Source: Bdellovibrionaceae bacterium UBA5009 (GTDB lineage Bacteria; Bdellovibrionota; Bdellovibrionia; Bdellovibrionales; Bdellovibrionaceae). Taken from it: a stretch of DNA of 7,593 nt. Positions 1 to 6,224 of this stretch are shown here, piece by piece. The DNA is taken from assembly GCA_002396665.1 (NCBI GenBank), contig DGYJ01000105.1:29629-37221 (forward strand). The letters are read 5' to 3'. The notes under the pieces are model-generated. The model was not told the DNA's origin and ran no database searches. It worked only from the letters and a program-made list of their open reading frames with translations. The position numbers were made by a program, and so were the translations under genes. How positions within the stretch are numbered: the first letter of the stretch is position 1; each line of letters starts with the position of its first letter.

Positions 1-2123
1 CGCATAACCAAGGGCCCACTGAATAGCTCTTTCATTTGCGAGTACCGCGACTGACCGCGCACCATCATTCGCATGGGGTTGTCCGTGACAGACAAATTAT
101 CACTTAGCGGGGATCCACCCTGACCATTGTTTTGAAAGATCACATAGTAGGATTCAACCGTTGTTAATTGGCGATCCTGGGCCTGACAATAATAAAAACC
201 ACTGGCAGAATTCACTCTTTGCCCAGCCACCGTCTTCATAAAAACATCACTCCCAAGAACAACAAAACATTTGCGTACAACTGCACTGACACGGAATTGC
301 ATTTGCTCAGAGGTCAGATTATTGTTTTGCGAAATGCTGACCGTTTCAGATCCACCGAAGGAACTTGATTTCGAAACCAGGGCAAAGGCTTCGCCGCCGA
401 CACTGACCCTTGCTTCTGCATTGGCCGATGCCCCCGCATTCATTCCCACAAGATGACCCAGAAAATTTGGAGTAGAAGCCCCCGCATTGACTCCTGCCGA
501 GGCCGATGCATTTGCCCCGGCTCTCAGATTGCGAGAAACTTCTGAATGATTATTCGTGCTTGCATTGTAATTGCTCGAAATCGAAAAATTTTCCACAGAT
601 GGCAAGCCGACAGGAACTGGCCTTACAATTTGTGCTCTTGAGGTGACCCAACGAACTTGACCATTAAAATAAACTTCAGGATTTTTAAGACAATGGACAT
701 AGTCTGGATGATAGGCTCCATCGGCAATTCGGGACATCTCGGCAGCGAAAAATTCAGAGCAAAGACCTTGAAGGAAAGATTTTCTTTTGGAATCAGGAAG
801 CTGACCTTTTTCCAACCACTCGCTGGCAATTGAAGCCACTTTTACATTCTCGGCCCTCTTGCGTCCCAGACCAACCCAACCCAAAACACCTTGTTGTCCA
901 TTGTAAACAAGTGCACTCTCCGATAAGGGCTTCATTTTTTCACCACTCATCAACAATGACAAACCTGTTTTCTGTGGCATTAGTTTTTTAGACTCTGATT
1001 CCAAAGCTAAAATTTCTTTTGCACTCCAATTGGATTTTTTAAGGAAAAAATCATGGGTAGAACCTACAGTAATTGGATAAAACATTCCCTCAAGATTTGT
1101 AGGCTCCACTTCAGATTGAGCAAGCATGGGAGTGATTGTCACAAATAACATCATCTTACTTGTCAAAGCAGTTGGATTTTTAAATTTCAAAATTTCATCC
1201 TGAATCACTTTGTATTTGTCCATCTGTGCAACAAATTCTTTTGTTGCGACGATATCCTGAATATTGAGCTGTTGCTTATTATAGCCATCCCGCAAGAATG
1301 CCATTTGAATTTTGAGTTGCGCAGATTTCATTCCTTCATTGTTAGACTCTCCTTGCCCGACACGTTTCCATATCGAAGGGAAAAAAGTAATCCTTGTCTT
1401 AAAAGCAACAGTCAAATTCAATAAAGAATCCACTTCGTAATTCGCAAAATCCCTGTCCGTGAATCTAAATATCATATTGTTCACATCAACAGCCCTGGTC
1501 ACATCAACATCCAATTGTTGGCCAAGGTCTACCGATTGGCTAAACCCACTTGAATCATCCGAATGTAAAACCTGAGCTTGGGATTGAACAATTCCATTCT
1601 TGTTTTCTAAATTTGCAGTCTCTGTATCCTCGGATTTTAAAATGTTTTTCTCGGATTGAAATACATATCTCAAATCTGTTTCACTTTGAGCACTTTGTAG
1701 AAGTTTTATTTTTCTATGAATCTTGAATGTGACAGCTTCATCTTTTATAGGAAAGCGGTAGGACTCTGTCCATGTCAAACAGCCCCTTTGATCCGTTTTC
1801 TTTTCCACACTCACATCATCGGCAGAAATTAGAAAAGCCATCCCAGATAAATATTGTTGTTGTGAAGAGTCCATCAAACAAATTTCTATATTTGCAAAAC
1901 GGTACTTTAAACTTTTTTTAATTAAGACTTGCTCACTTAAATTGAAAGCGCTCGATTGAATTTTAAAACTGTACAAGCCCTCATTCGCAGGAGATTGAAC
2001 AACATCATTTTTGGGTGATGTTACAGAATCCATCTTTTCAGATTGTTGGTTTTGACAAGAAAAAATAAGGCCCGACAAAATCAAAAAAATAAATTGCGAT
2101 TTCAATAGTTTAAGCTTTTCCAT
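1..2123 (-). CDS. Large predicted lipoprotein, family not recognised (3' end outside window)
   Basis: An uninterrupted reading frame of 707 codons starts at the ATG at 2123-2121 and is still open at the left edge, so the C-terminus is missing. An in-frame stop at 2133-2135 makes this the first ATG. The N-terminus has basic residues, a hydrophobic stretch (about 10-22) and Cys23 after LIFS, which looks like a lipobox with an unusual Phe at -2; the product is probably lipidated and exported. Six further Cys fall in three pairs (82/115, 455/478, 619/646), compatible with disulfides in the periplasm or at the surface. Residues about 534-579 are rich in Gly, Ala, Ser and Asn and may be a flexible linker; the region after it (about 580-707) looks folded again, with aromatic and Cys residues. 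I recognise no enzyme motif. The ribosome site is odd: AGGA directly abuts the ATG. It lies 108 bases downstream of the methyltransferase gene on the same strand, so it could be last in that operon or have its own promoter. The frame is certain, lipoprotein status likely, function unknown. Confidence 0.88.
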   Translation of the reverse strand, partial: MEKLKLLKSQFIFLILSGLIFSCQNQQSEKMDSVTSPKNDVVQSPANEGLYSFKIQSSAFNLSEQVLIKKSLKYRFANIEICLMDSSQQQYLSGMAFLISADDVSVEKKTDQRGCLTWTESYRFPIKDEAVTFKIHRKIKLLQSAQSETDLRYVFQSEKNILKSEDTETANLENKNGIVQSQAQVLHSDDSSGFSQSVDLGQQLDVDVTRAVDVNNMIFRFTDRDFANYEVDSLLNLTVAFKTRITFFPSIWKRVGQGESNNEGMKSAQLKIQMAFLRDGYNKQQLNIQDIVATKEFVAQMDKYKVIQDEILKFKNPTALTSKMMLFVTITPMLAQSEVEPTNLEGMFYPITVGSTHDFFLKKSNWSAKEILALESESKKLMPQKTGLSLLMSGEKMKPLSESALVYNGQQGVLGWVGLGRKRAENVKVASIASEWLEKGQLPDSKRKSFLQGLCSEFFAAEMSRIADGAYHPDYVHCLKNPEVYFNGQVRWVTSRAQIVRPVPVGLPSVENFSISSNYNASTNNHSEVSRNLRAGANASASAGVNAGASTPNFLGHLVGMNAGASANAEARVSVGGEAFALVSKSSSFGGSETVSISQNNNLTSEQMQFRVSAVVRKCFVVLGSDVFMKTVAGQRVNSASGFYYCQAQDRQLTTVESYYVIFQNNGQGGSPLSDNLSVTDNPMRMMVRGQSRYSQMKELFSGPLVM
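423..509. repeat. Short direct repeats inside the Gly/Ala/Ser/Asn-rich segment of the lipoprotein gene
   Basis: The 11-mer gcccccgcatt occurs at 430-440 and again at 478-488, exactly 48 bases (16 codons) apart. The 9-mer ggccgatgc occurs at 423-431 and 501-509. At the protein level this gives two copies of a G-x-N-A-G-A-S motif (residues 544-550 and 560-566). The in-frame 16-codon period suggests an old internal duplication within a low-complexity linker, not a mobile or CRISPR repeat. Confidence 0.55.
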
Positions 2124-2231
2124 TCCTACAATTTAATGGAGTTTAGCGCTGTTCACTATGAAGTTTTAACCCTTTGAAAAGACAACACGACTGTCCAATA
2201 AGTAGACAATATTTGATTGGCCTTATCGAGC
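2124..2231. other. Intergenic gap between the methyltransferase and lipoprotein genes
   Basis: This 108-base gap separates two leftward genes. I see no clear hairpin with a T-run and no strong promoter. On the minus strand there is a weak imperfect palindrome (GTC...GAC around 2196-2210) and a TTGTCT hexamer with only a poor -10 match 17 bases later. The gap is long enough to hold a promoter for the lipoprotein gene, but the sequence alone does not show one. Confidence 0.35.
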
Positions 2232-3461
2232 CTAAGCCCTGCGGACCAAGGCGGCGTAGAAACCATCAAAACCTTGGACGTGGGGGAACATATGAATTTG
2301 TCTTTCGACAATCCATTTGCCAGGATGGGCCTCTAAGAATTTTTGCAATTGCAGATGATTTTCTGCTGGGAAAATACTGCAGGTGGCATACACAAAACGA
2401 CCAGTTTTTTTAACCATCGGAGTGTATTGCTCTAAAATTTCGGCTTGGGTTTTTAATAATTCTTCCAAAGATGACGGATTCAATTTCCATTTGCTATCAG
2501 GATTTCTTCGCAAGACTCCGGCCCCAGTACAAGGAACATCCAAAAGCAAGGCATCGGCTTGTTCGGCCAGCCTTTTAATGACCTTTGTGTTTTCAATCAC
2601 ACGGGTTTCAATGATATCGACTGAATTTCTTCTAGCGCGTTTTTTTAGCTCATCTAATTTCCATGCATGGATATCCAATGAAATAATTCGACCCTTATTT
2701 TTCATCAAGGCCGCCAAATGCAGACTTTTCCCACCAGCCCCTGCGCAGGCATCAATGACTCTTTCGCCAGATTTTGGCGAAAGAAGATCAGCTACAAGTT
2801 GCGAAGCTGCATCTTGCACCTCGAATAAGCCATCTTTAAATGCTTTTGTTATGAAAACATTTTTTCTCTCGATTAACCGTAGGGCTGTCGCCACACCATT
2901 GACAAGCTCAGTCTCAACACCTTCGAGCTTTAAAATTTTCTGCAGCTCTGTGACTGAAGTCTTCAGTGTGTTGGCTCGCAAATAAATTGAAGCCTGCTGA
3001 TTTAAACTTTTTAAAATCAAAGGCCATTCTGTAGGACCTAAATTTTCCATTCCATATTGGTCCAACCAATCAGGAATGGACTCTTCAATCGCGCGACGAT
3101 TTGGATTTTCAGAAAGAGATTTTAAATCTTTTTGAACTTGGGCTTTCCACTGATTTTGATCACGTACAATCGAAAGACTTGGGGGTTCGCCAGATTTCAG
3201 TTCAAAATAAACCCACAGCATTCGCCAGTGCTTGTCTCCTTCTACCGATCCACCATTTAAATTTTGTGCAAAATATTCTAATTTCCGATACCAACGGACG
3301 ATCTCATAAACTGTTTCTGCAAAAAAGCGGCGATCCCTTGCCCCCCATTTGGGCTGGGCCTTCATTTCCTTTTCGATCACTTTATCTGCGTATTTTTTTT
3401 CTACAAAAATCGTATCAAGAGATTGTTTAACTTTTTCAAGCAAATGCGGATGGTATTTCAA
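2232..3461 (-). CDS. RsmB/NOP2-Sun family SAM-dependent RNA (cytosine-5) methyltransferase
   Basis: The 409-residue product should transfer a methyl group from S-adenosylmethionine to C5 of a cytosine in RNA, most likely 16S rRNA, in the cytoplasm. The N-terminal 130 or so residues contain RDRRFFAETVYEIVRW (42-57), typical of the NusB-like N-terminal domain of this family; SIPDWL follows at 128-133 and the LRANTLK segment at 161-167. The catalytic domain shows SAM motif I (DACAGAGGKS, 237-246), the motif IV Cys in DVPCTGAGVLRRNPD (Cys311), the motif VI nucleophile in ATCS (Cys361) and the family-ending GFDGFYAA (397-404). Both catalytic Cys are present, so it should be active. Motif I reads AGAGGK where E. 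coli RsmB-like proteins have A-PGGK. The start is TTG at 3461-3459, overlapping the TGA of the upstream barrel gene (TTGA), so translation is probably coupled. RsmB is the best guess, but an RsmF-like or other NSUN-type target cannot be excluded, so no symbol is assigned. Confidence 0.93.
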   Translation of the reverse strand: MKYHPHLLEKVKQSLDTIFVEKKYADKVIEKEMKAQPKWGARDRRFFAETVYEIVRWYRKLEYFAQNLNGGSVEGDKHWRMLWVYFELKSGEPPSLSIVRDQNQWKAQVQKDLKSLSENPNRRAIEESIPDWLDQYGMENLGPTEWPLILKSLNQQASIYLRANTLKTSVTELQKILKLEGVETELVNGVATALRLIERKNVFITKAFKDGLFEVQDAASQLVADLLSPKSGERVIDACAGAGGKSLHLAALMKNKGRIISLDIHAWKLDELKKRARRNSVDIIETRVIENTKVIKRLAEQADALLLDVPCTGAGVLRRNPDSKWKLNPSSLEELLKTQAEILEQYTPMVKKTGRFVYATCSIFPAENHLQLQKFLEAHPGKWIVERQIHMFPHVQGFDGFYAALVRRA

Positions 3462-4114
3462 AATGTAAAAACCGCCCCGCCAGATAAAAAGGCGCTATTT
3501 AATTGCCCGCTCGACAAAAGATGCAAATGATTTTTCAAACCGGCTTCAACAAAAAAACCGGTATTTTCAAAAACATCAAAGAATCGAGCCCCAGTGATCA
3601 GTTGATAATCAAAGGACAAGGCACTACTGCCCTTCACCTGTTTAAAAAAGACACCTGCACCTGCACCGAAACCAAAGTAAATTGGAAATTTCGAATTGGC
3701 TTCTGGGAATATGATCAATGGCATAATGCTCATTTTGAATGGTTTGTCTTCATTGATCGAGTACTCAATAAAATCGACTCTTAGGTTCAAATCCGAAGAA
3801 GAACTAAATTCATCAAAACGATAAGTTAGACCATATGTATTTCCACCGACATCCGTCAGCTTTCCAGAGCCACCCCAATCCCAAGATTCAGAATTCATTA
3901 ACTTCCCAAAATGCAATGCCATAAAGTGGCTAGAACTCGATCTTTCAGTCTGAACTGGCTGATCTGGGTTCTTCTGAAAATACTCGGCAGCCGCCTCTTT
4001 CCCGACAGATCCCGATGTTTTTGCTCTGCCAACCCGAGGTTGCTGGGCAAATGCAAAATTTGAAATTGTAAAAAATATTAAAAAAATGGCTTTCAAAGTT
4101 CTAAAAATTTTCAT
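3458..4114 (-). CDS. Predicted outer-membrane beta-barrel protein (OmpA/OmpW-like size)
   Basis: The 218-residue product begins with a clear signal peptide: basic MKIFR, a hydrophobic core and a cleavage site after AFA (residue 23, before QQ). Residues 24-62 are polar and may be a periplasmic or loop segment. The rest shows about eight alternating aromatic/small strands, for example 64-72, 93-101, 109-120, 126-136, 144-158, 166-178, 186-198 and 206-218. The last residue is Phe (VFTF), the usual C-terminal signal for BAM-dependent outer-membrane insertion. Function is unknown; small barrels of this kind are structural or bind small ligands. I chose the ATG at 4114 because it puts the signal peptide at the N-terminus; an in-frame ATG at 4225 would add 37 residues with four Cys and lie inside the divergent promoter region. 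The stop overlaps the TTG start of the methyltransferase gene, so the two are cotranscribed. Confidence 0.82.
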   Translation of the reverse strand: MKIFRTLKAIFLIFFTISNFAFAQQPRVGRAKTSGSVGKEAAAEYFQKNPDQPVQTERSSSSHFMALHFGKLMNSESWDWGGSGKLTDVGGNTYGLTYRFDEFSSSSDLNLRVDFIEYSINEDKPFKMSIMPLIIFPEANSKFPIYFGFGAGAGVFFKQVKGSSALSFDYQLITGARFFDVFENTGFFVEAGLKNHLHLLSSGQLNSAFLSGGAVFTF

Positions 4115-4177
4115 AGGTCCATTTAAGCAGAGCCTTTCACCGACCGCAAAGATTTCAAAATCCAAGGCACTTAGGAT

Positions 4178-4206
4178 TTGCATTTTTAACGCATCGCATG
4201 CACAAT
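4178..4206 (+). promoter_or_regulatory. Weak candidate promoter for the nrdR operon
   Basis: TTGCAT (4178-4183) and CACAAT (4201-4206) are separated by 17 bases and match the sigma70 -35 and -10 consensus at 3 and 4 of 6 positions. Transcription would start near 4213, placing the inverted repeat at 4224-4250 in the untranslated leader. The match is poor and could be chance. Confidence 0.22.
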
Positions 4207-4223
4207 CCGTGGTGTTGCAATCC

Positions 4224-4250
4224 ATGGCCCTTTTCCGTAGATTGGGCCAT
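4224..4250 (+). promoter_or_regulatory. Perfect 7-bp inverted repeat in the nrdR leader
   Basis: ATGGCCC (4224-4230) and GGGCCAT (4244-4250) are exact reverse complements around a 13-base loop. The right arm ends four bases before the AAGGAG ribosome site of nrdR. As RNA it could fold into a GC-rich stem next to the initiation region; as DNA it could be a dyad operator. There is no T-run after it, so it is not a standard terminator. Confidence 0.45.
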
Positions 4251-4254
4251 CTGT

Positions 4255-4260
4255 AAGGAG
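4255..4260 (+). promoter_or_regulatory. Strong ribosome binding site deciding the GTG start of nrdR
   Basis: AAGGAG is followed by a five-base spacer (ttcct) and GTG at 4266-4268. The next codons give the diagnostic K-C-P-F-C, so the GTG and not a later ATG is the start. This is the best Shine-Dalgarno site in the window; the downstream genes of the operon have weak ones, which points to coupling. Confidence 0.8.
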
Positions 4261-4265
4261 TTCCT

Positions 4266-4778
4266 GTGAAATGCCCTTTTTGTGGACATAATGACGATCG
4301 AGTTTTAGATACTCGTGTTCAAAAAGATGGCTCTATCAAAAGACGCCGCGAGTGTCTTGAATGCAAAGCTCGTTTCACAACTGTAGAAACACTAATGTTA
4401 AATTACCCGATGATCGTCAAAAAAGATGGTCGTCGCGAACCTTTCAGCCGTGAAAAAATATTCAAAGGACTTCAAGCTGCTTGTCAAAAACGTCCTGTCA
4501 GTCTGACTCAGCTCGAAGCTGTGGTTGAGCGTATTTCCGCTTGGATTATTAATCGTGGAGAAAATGAAGTCCCTTCGCGACTTATTGGTCGCAAAGTCAT
4601 GGCTGAACTGAAACAAGTCGATGATGTTGCCTACATACGCTTTGCAAGCGTTTACAGAACTTTCAAAGACGTCCAAGAATTTGTTGAAACTCTTGAAGAA
4701 GAAGAGTGGATTGAAAGCATGGACATCAATAGTCCACAATTGCCTTTGACCTATTTCAATGCCCTAAAAGAAAGCTAA
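4266..4778 (+). CDS. nrdR: Transcriptional repressor NrdR
   Basis: NrdR senses ATP/dATP through an ATP-cone and represses ribonucleotide reductase genes in the cytoplasm. The 170-residue product begins with the NrdR zinc ribbon: CPFC (Cys3, Cys6) and CLEC (Cys30, Cys33), with the basic SIKRRR stretch (23-28) used for DNA binding. The ATP-cone spans about residues 48-138 and includes VKKDGRREPFSREKI (51-65) and the conserved VAYIRFASVYRTFKD (121-135). All four zinc ligands and the cone core are present. The protein is somewhat longer than the usual 150-160 residues, because of a C-terminal tail from about 145 that begins acidic (EEEEW). Initiation is at GTG behind a strong ribosome site. It is the first gene of the rightward operon and ends two bases before nusB. 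In many deltaproteobacteria riboflavin genes sit between nrdR and nusB; here they are absent. Confidence 0.97.
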   Translation: MKCPFCGHNDDRVLDTRVQKDGSIKRRRECLECKARFTTVETLMLNYPMIVKKDGRREPFSREKIFKGLQAACQKRPVSLTQLEAVVERISAWIINRGENEVPSRLIGRKVMAELKQVDDVAYIRFASVYRTFKDVQEFVETLEEEEWIESMDINSPQLPLTYFNALKES

Positions 4779-4780
4779 CC

Positions 4781-5182
4781 ATGAGACGACAAGCCCGAGA
4801 AATGGCTCTTCAGATATTATTTTCTTCTGAGTTCACATCTAATATTACACTTAATCAGTTGATGGATGTCTTCGATAGTCGTGTGGATGACGAAACAAAA
4901 GAGTATGCAGAGATTTTAATCGACGGTGTTCGCGGCAACGCCGAAAAAATAGACCAAATGATTCAACAAAGCAGCCGCCATTGGAAAATCGACCGCATGC
5001 CAACTGTGGATCGCAATATTCTTCGCATCAGTGTCTTCGAAATGAAAATTTCTGAAAATCCTTTAAAAGAAAATATAGCCATTGATGAGGCCATCGAACT
5101 TGCTAAGAAATATGGAACCACGGACTCTTCAAGTTTCGTCAATGGTGTCTTAGACCATGTGAGTAAAACGAAATGGCCGTAA
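4781..5182 (+). CDS. nusB: Transcription antitermination factor NusB
   Basis: NusB binds boxA RNA together with NusE (ribosomal protein S10) and takes part in rRNA operon antitermination complexes with NusA, NusG and SuhB. The 133-residue product matches the family over its whole length: RRQAREMALQILF at the N-terminus (2-14), the middle helix with the family-typical WKIDRMPTVDRNILRISVFEM (68-88) and the C-terminal AIDEAIELAKKYGTTDSSSFVNGVLD (about 101-126). It is an all-helical cytoplasmic protein. The start lies two bases after the nrdR stop with only a weak ribosome site, so it is probably translationally coupled to nrdR. The last codons overlap the ATG of the following unknown gene by 10 bases. 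Confidence 0.97.
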   Translation: MRRQAREMALQILFSSEFTSNITLNQLMDVFDSRVDDETKEYAEILIDGVRGNAEKIDQMIQQSSRHWKIDRMPTVDRNILRISVFEMKISENPLKENIAIDEAIELAKKYGTTDSSSFVNGVLDHVSKTKWP

Positions 5183-5634
5183 ATGTGATTTCTAAATCCA
5201 GCGCCTTCAGCACTGGATCTGACCTTTGGATTTTGCCCAATTATGGACAAAGTCGCTGGACTCCAACCGTTGATTGGTATCTCAATTTTCAAATTTATAA
5301 ATTTCACAACAAAGTCGATGTGCAAATCTCTGAACATCTTAAAAATATTTTAAAGGCCACCGAATTCAAATACAAAACAGATTTCAAAGAGACCCCACCA
5401 GGGATTTGCTTGCTTGGATCTTCACACTTGCTGCCGAACCGATGGGTTGGGATCTTGGACTTTGAATCCGATGACTTCTCGAAATGGATGGCTTCGTCCT
5501 ATAAAATAAGCAAAAATTTAAACTTTCCAAGTCTGCGACTATTTCTACCACCTGGACGAAGCGCGAGTGAATTATCTCTCTCTAGCTATCCAGACTTTCA
5601 CAAGTCAGATATCACTGTGGTTCTTGATTCTTAG
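5173..5634 (+). CDS. Hypothetical protein between nusB and the DUF299 operon end
   Basis: The 153-residue product is not one I recognise. It has no signal peptide or membrane segment and looks cytoplasmic and soluble, with five Trp (19, 29, 35, 91, 105) and a single Cys (79). The stretch GICLLGSSHLLPNRWVGILDFES (77-99) resembles buried beta-strands, and LRLFLPPGRS (121-130) is another possible strand and loop. The ATG at 5173 overlaps the end of nusB by 10 bases; an alternative GTG at 5185 starts two bases after the nusB stop, matching the nrdR-nusB spacing. Neither has a good ribosome site, so coupling to nusB is likely. Being kept tightly between housekeeping genes makes it a real gene, but no function can be given. 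Confidence 0.72.
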   Translation: MAVNVISKSSAFSTGSDLWILPNYGQSRWTPTVDWYLNFQIYKFHNKVDVQISEHLKNILKATEFKYKTDFKETPPGICLLGSSHLLPNRWVGILDFESDDFSKWMASSYKISKNLNFPSLRLFLPPGRSASELSLSSYPDFHKSDITVVLDS

Positions 5635-5657
5635 CTGGATCTGAGTTCAGATAAAGC

Positions 5658-6224
5658 ATGAGCTTTTCAAAAGAAAAAATTAATCAAAAAATCAGTTTTG
5701 TTCAAAATCATTTCGAAAAAATATTGGAACTCGATTTCGATGGTTCTGAACAAGAAATTATGAAATCAAAAAATCTATTCCAACCACCGCAGGCCGATCG
5801 TGATTACGAATCCCTGGGGTATGCATTGGACGGACTACAGTCAAAAAGATCTCAATCCTTGTTTGCTCAGCTGAGTCTTTTCTTTGAAGTCGGAATACTT
5901 TTGCAAAAACAATCTGACCAACAAGCAAAACCATTTCCTTGGCTCTCGAAATACTCATTTGCCTACGGACATTTCTTCCACGAAGACTCCACTTTGATTA
6001 CAAAAGTTCCAACAACCCATCTGGATCAAATTTTTAAAAAAACGGAAACTAGTGGTTTTGAAAAATTAAAATGTTCACGCTGGATTGAAAAAAATAAATT
6101 CCAAGCCTTCTTAATTCCGCTGGAAAAAGATATTTATTTTATTGGCCTCACTGGAATGGCAGAGCCTTGGCTAAAAATTCACCTTGAAAAAATTCAGAAA
6201 AGACTTCTGACATCTGATCTATGA
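5658..6224 (+). CDS. Hypothetical protein coupled to the DUF299 regulator gene
   Basis: The 188-residue product is unrecognised, soluble and without signal peptide or membrane helix. The N-terminal third (1-60) looks helical and charged. Residues 62-86 (SKRSQSLFAQLSLFFEVGILLQKQ) look like a helix, followed by a probable alpha/beta portion. The end, FLIPLEKDIYFIGLTGMAEPWLKIHLEKIQKRL (151-183), has two strands then a long amphipathic helix, a pattern seen at the ends of GAF- or roadblock-like sensor folds; this is only a guess from secondary structure. The start lies 23 bases after the previous stop with a weak ribosome site. Its TGA overlaps the ATG of the DUF299 gene (ATGA), so the two proteins are probably made together. 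Confidence 0.75.
   Translation: MSFSKEKINQKISFVQNHFEKILELDFDGSEQEIMKSKNLFQPPQADRDYESLGYALDGLQSKRSQSLFAQLSLFFEVGILLQKQSDQQAKPFPWLSKYSFAYGHFFHEDSTLITKVPTTHLDQIFKKTETSGFEKLKCSRWIEKNKFQAFLIPLEKDIYFIGLTGMAEPWLKIHLEKIQKRLLTSDL

Larger units (their letters stand above)
4115..4265. other. Divergent intergenic region between the beta-barrel gene and nrdR
   Basis: This 151-base region must drive transcription in both directions. It contains a perfect inverted repeat near the nrdR start, a CAATCC hexamer repeated directly at 4203-4208 and 4218-4223, and a weak rightward promoter candidate. I see no convincing sigma70 promoter on the minus strand and no sequence close to the 16-bp palindromic NrdR box, so NrdR autoregulation here is not supported by inspection. 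Confidence 0.5.

Noticed and set aside
168..456. Two short plus-strand open frames
   Set aside because: They are antisense to the continuous 707-codon lipoprotein frame and have no ribosome sites or sensible products.
423..509. Direct repeats considered as a CRISPR or mobile repeat
   Set aside because: The copies are only 9-11 bases, lie in frame within a coding low-complexity segment, and have no repeat-spacer regularity.
2383..2985. 200-codon open frame on the plus strand
   Set aside because: It lies wholly antisense to the conserved methyltransferase domain, including its SAM motif, and its product has no recognisable features.
3503..3784. Plus-strand open frame of 93 codons
   Set aside because: Antisense to the beta-barrel gene, whose strands and C-terminal Phe clearly define the real frame.
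4201..4223. Possible NrdR box around cacaatccgtggtgttg
   Set aside because: It has no real palindromic symmetry and does not match the known A+T-rich NrdR box pattern.
4115..4225. N-terminal extension of the beta-barrel protein from an ATG at 4225 (37 extra residues)
   Set aside because: It would bury the signal peptide inside the protein, contains four Cys unlike the rest of the protein, and occupies the divergent promoter region and one arm of the leader repeat. The ATG at 4114 fits a secreted barrel better.
4398..4739. Minus-strand open frame of 113 codons opposite nrdR
   Set aside because: It is the antisense shadow of the conserved NrdR ATP-cone; no independent evidence for expression.
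4963..5337. Minus-strand open frame of 124 codons opposite nusB and the next gene
   Set aside because: It crosses a gene boundary on the other strand and is antisense to the most conserved part of NusB.
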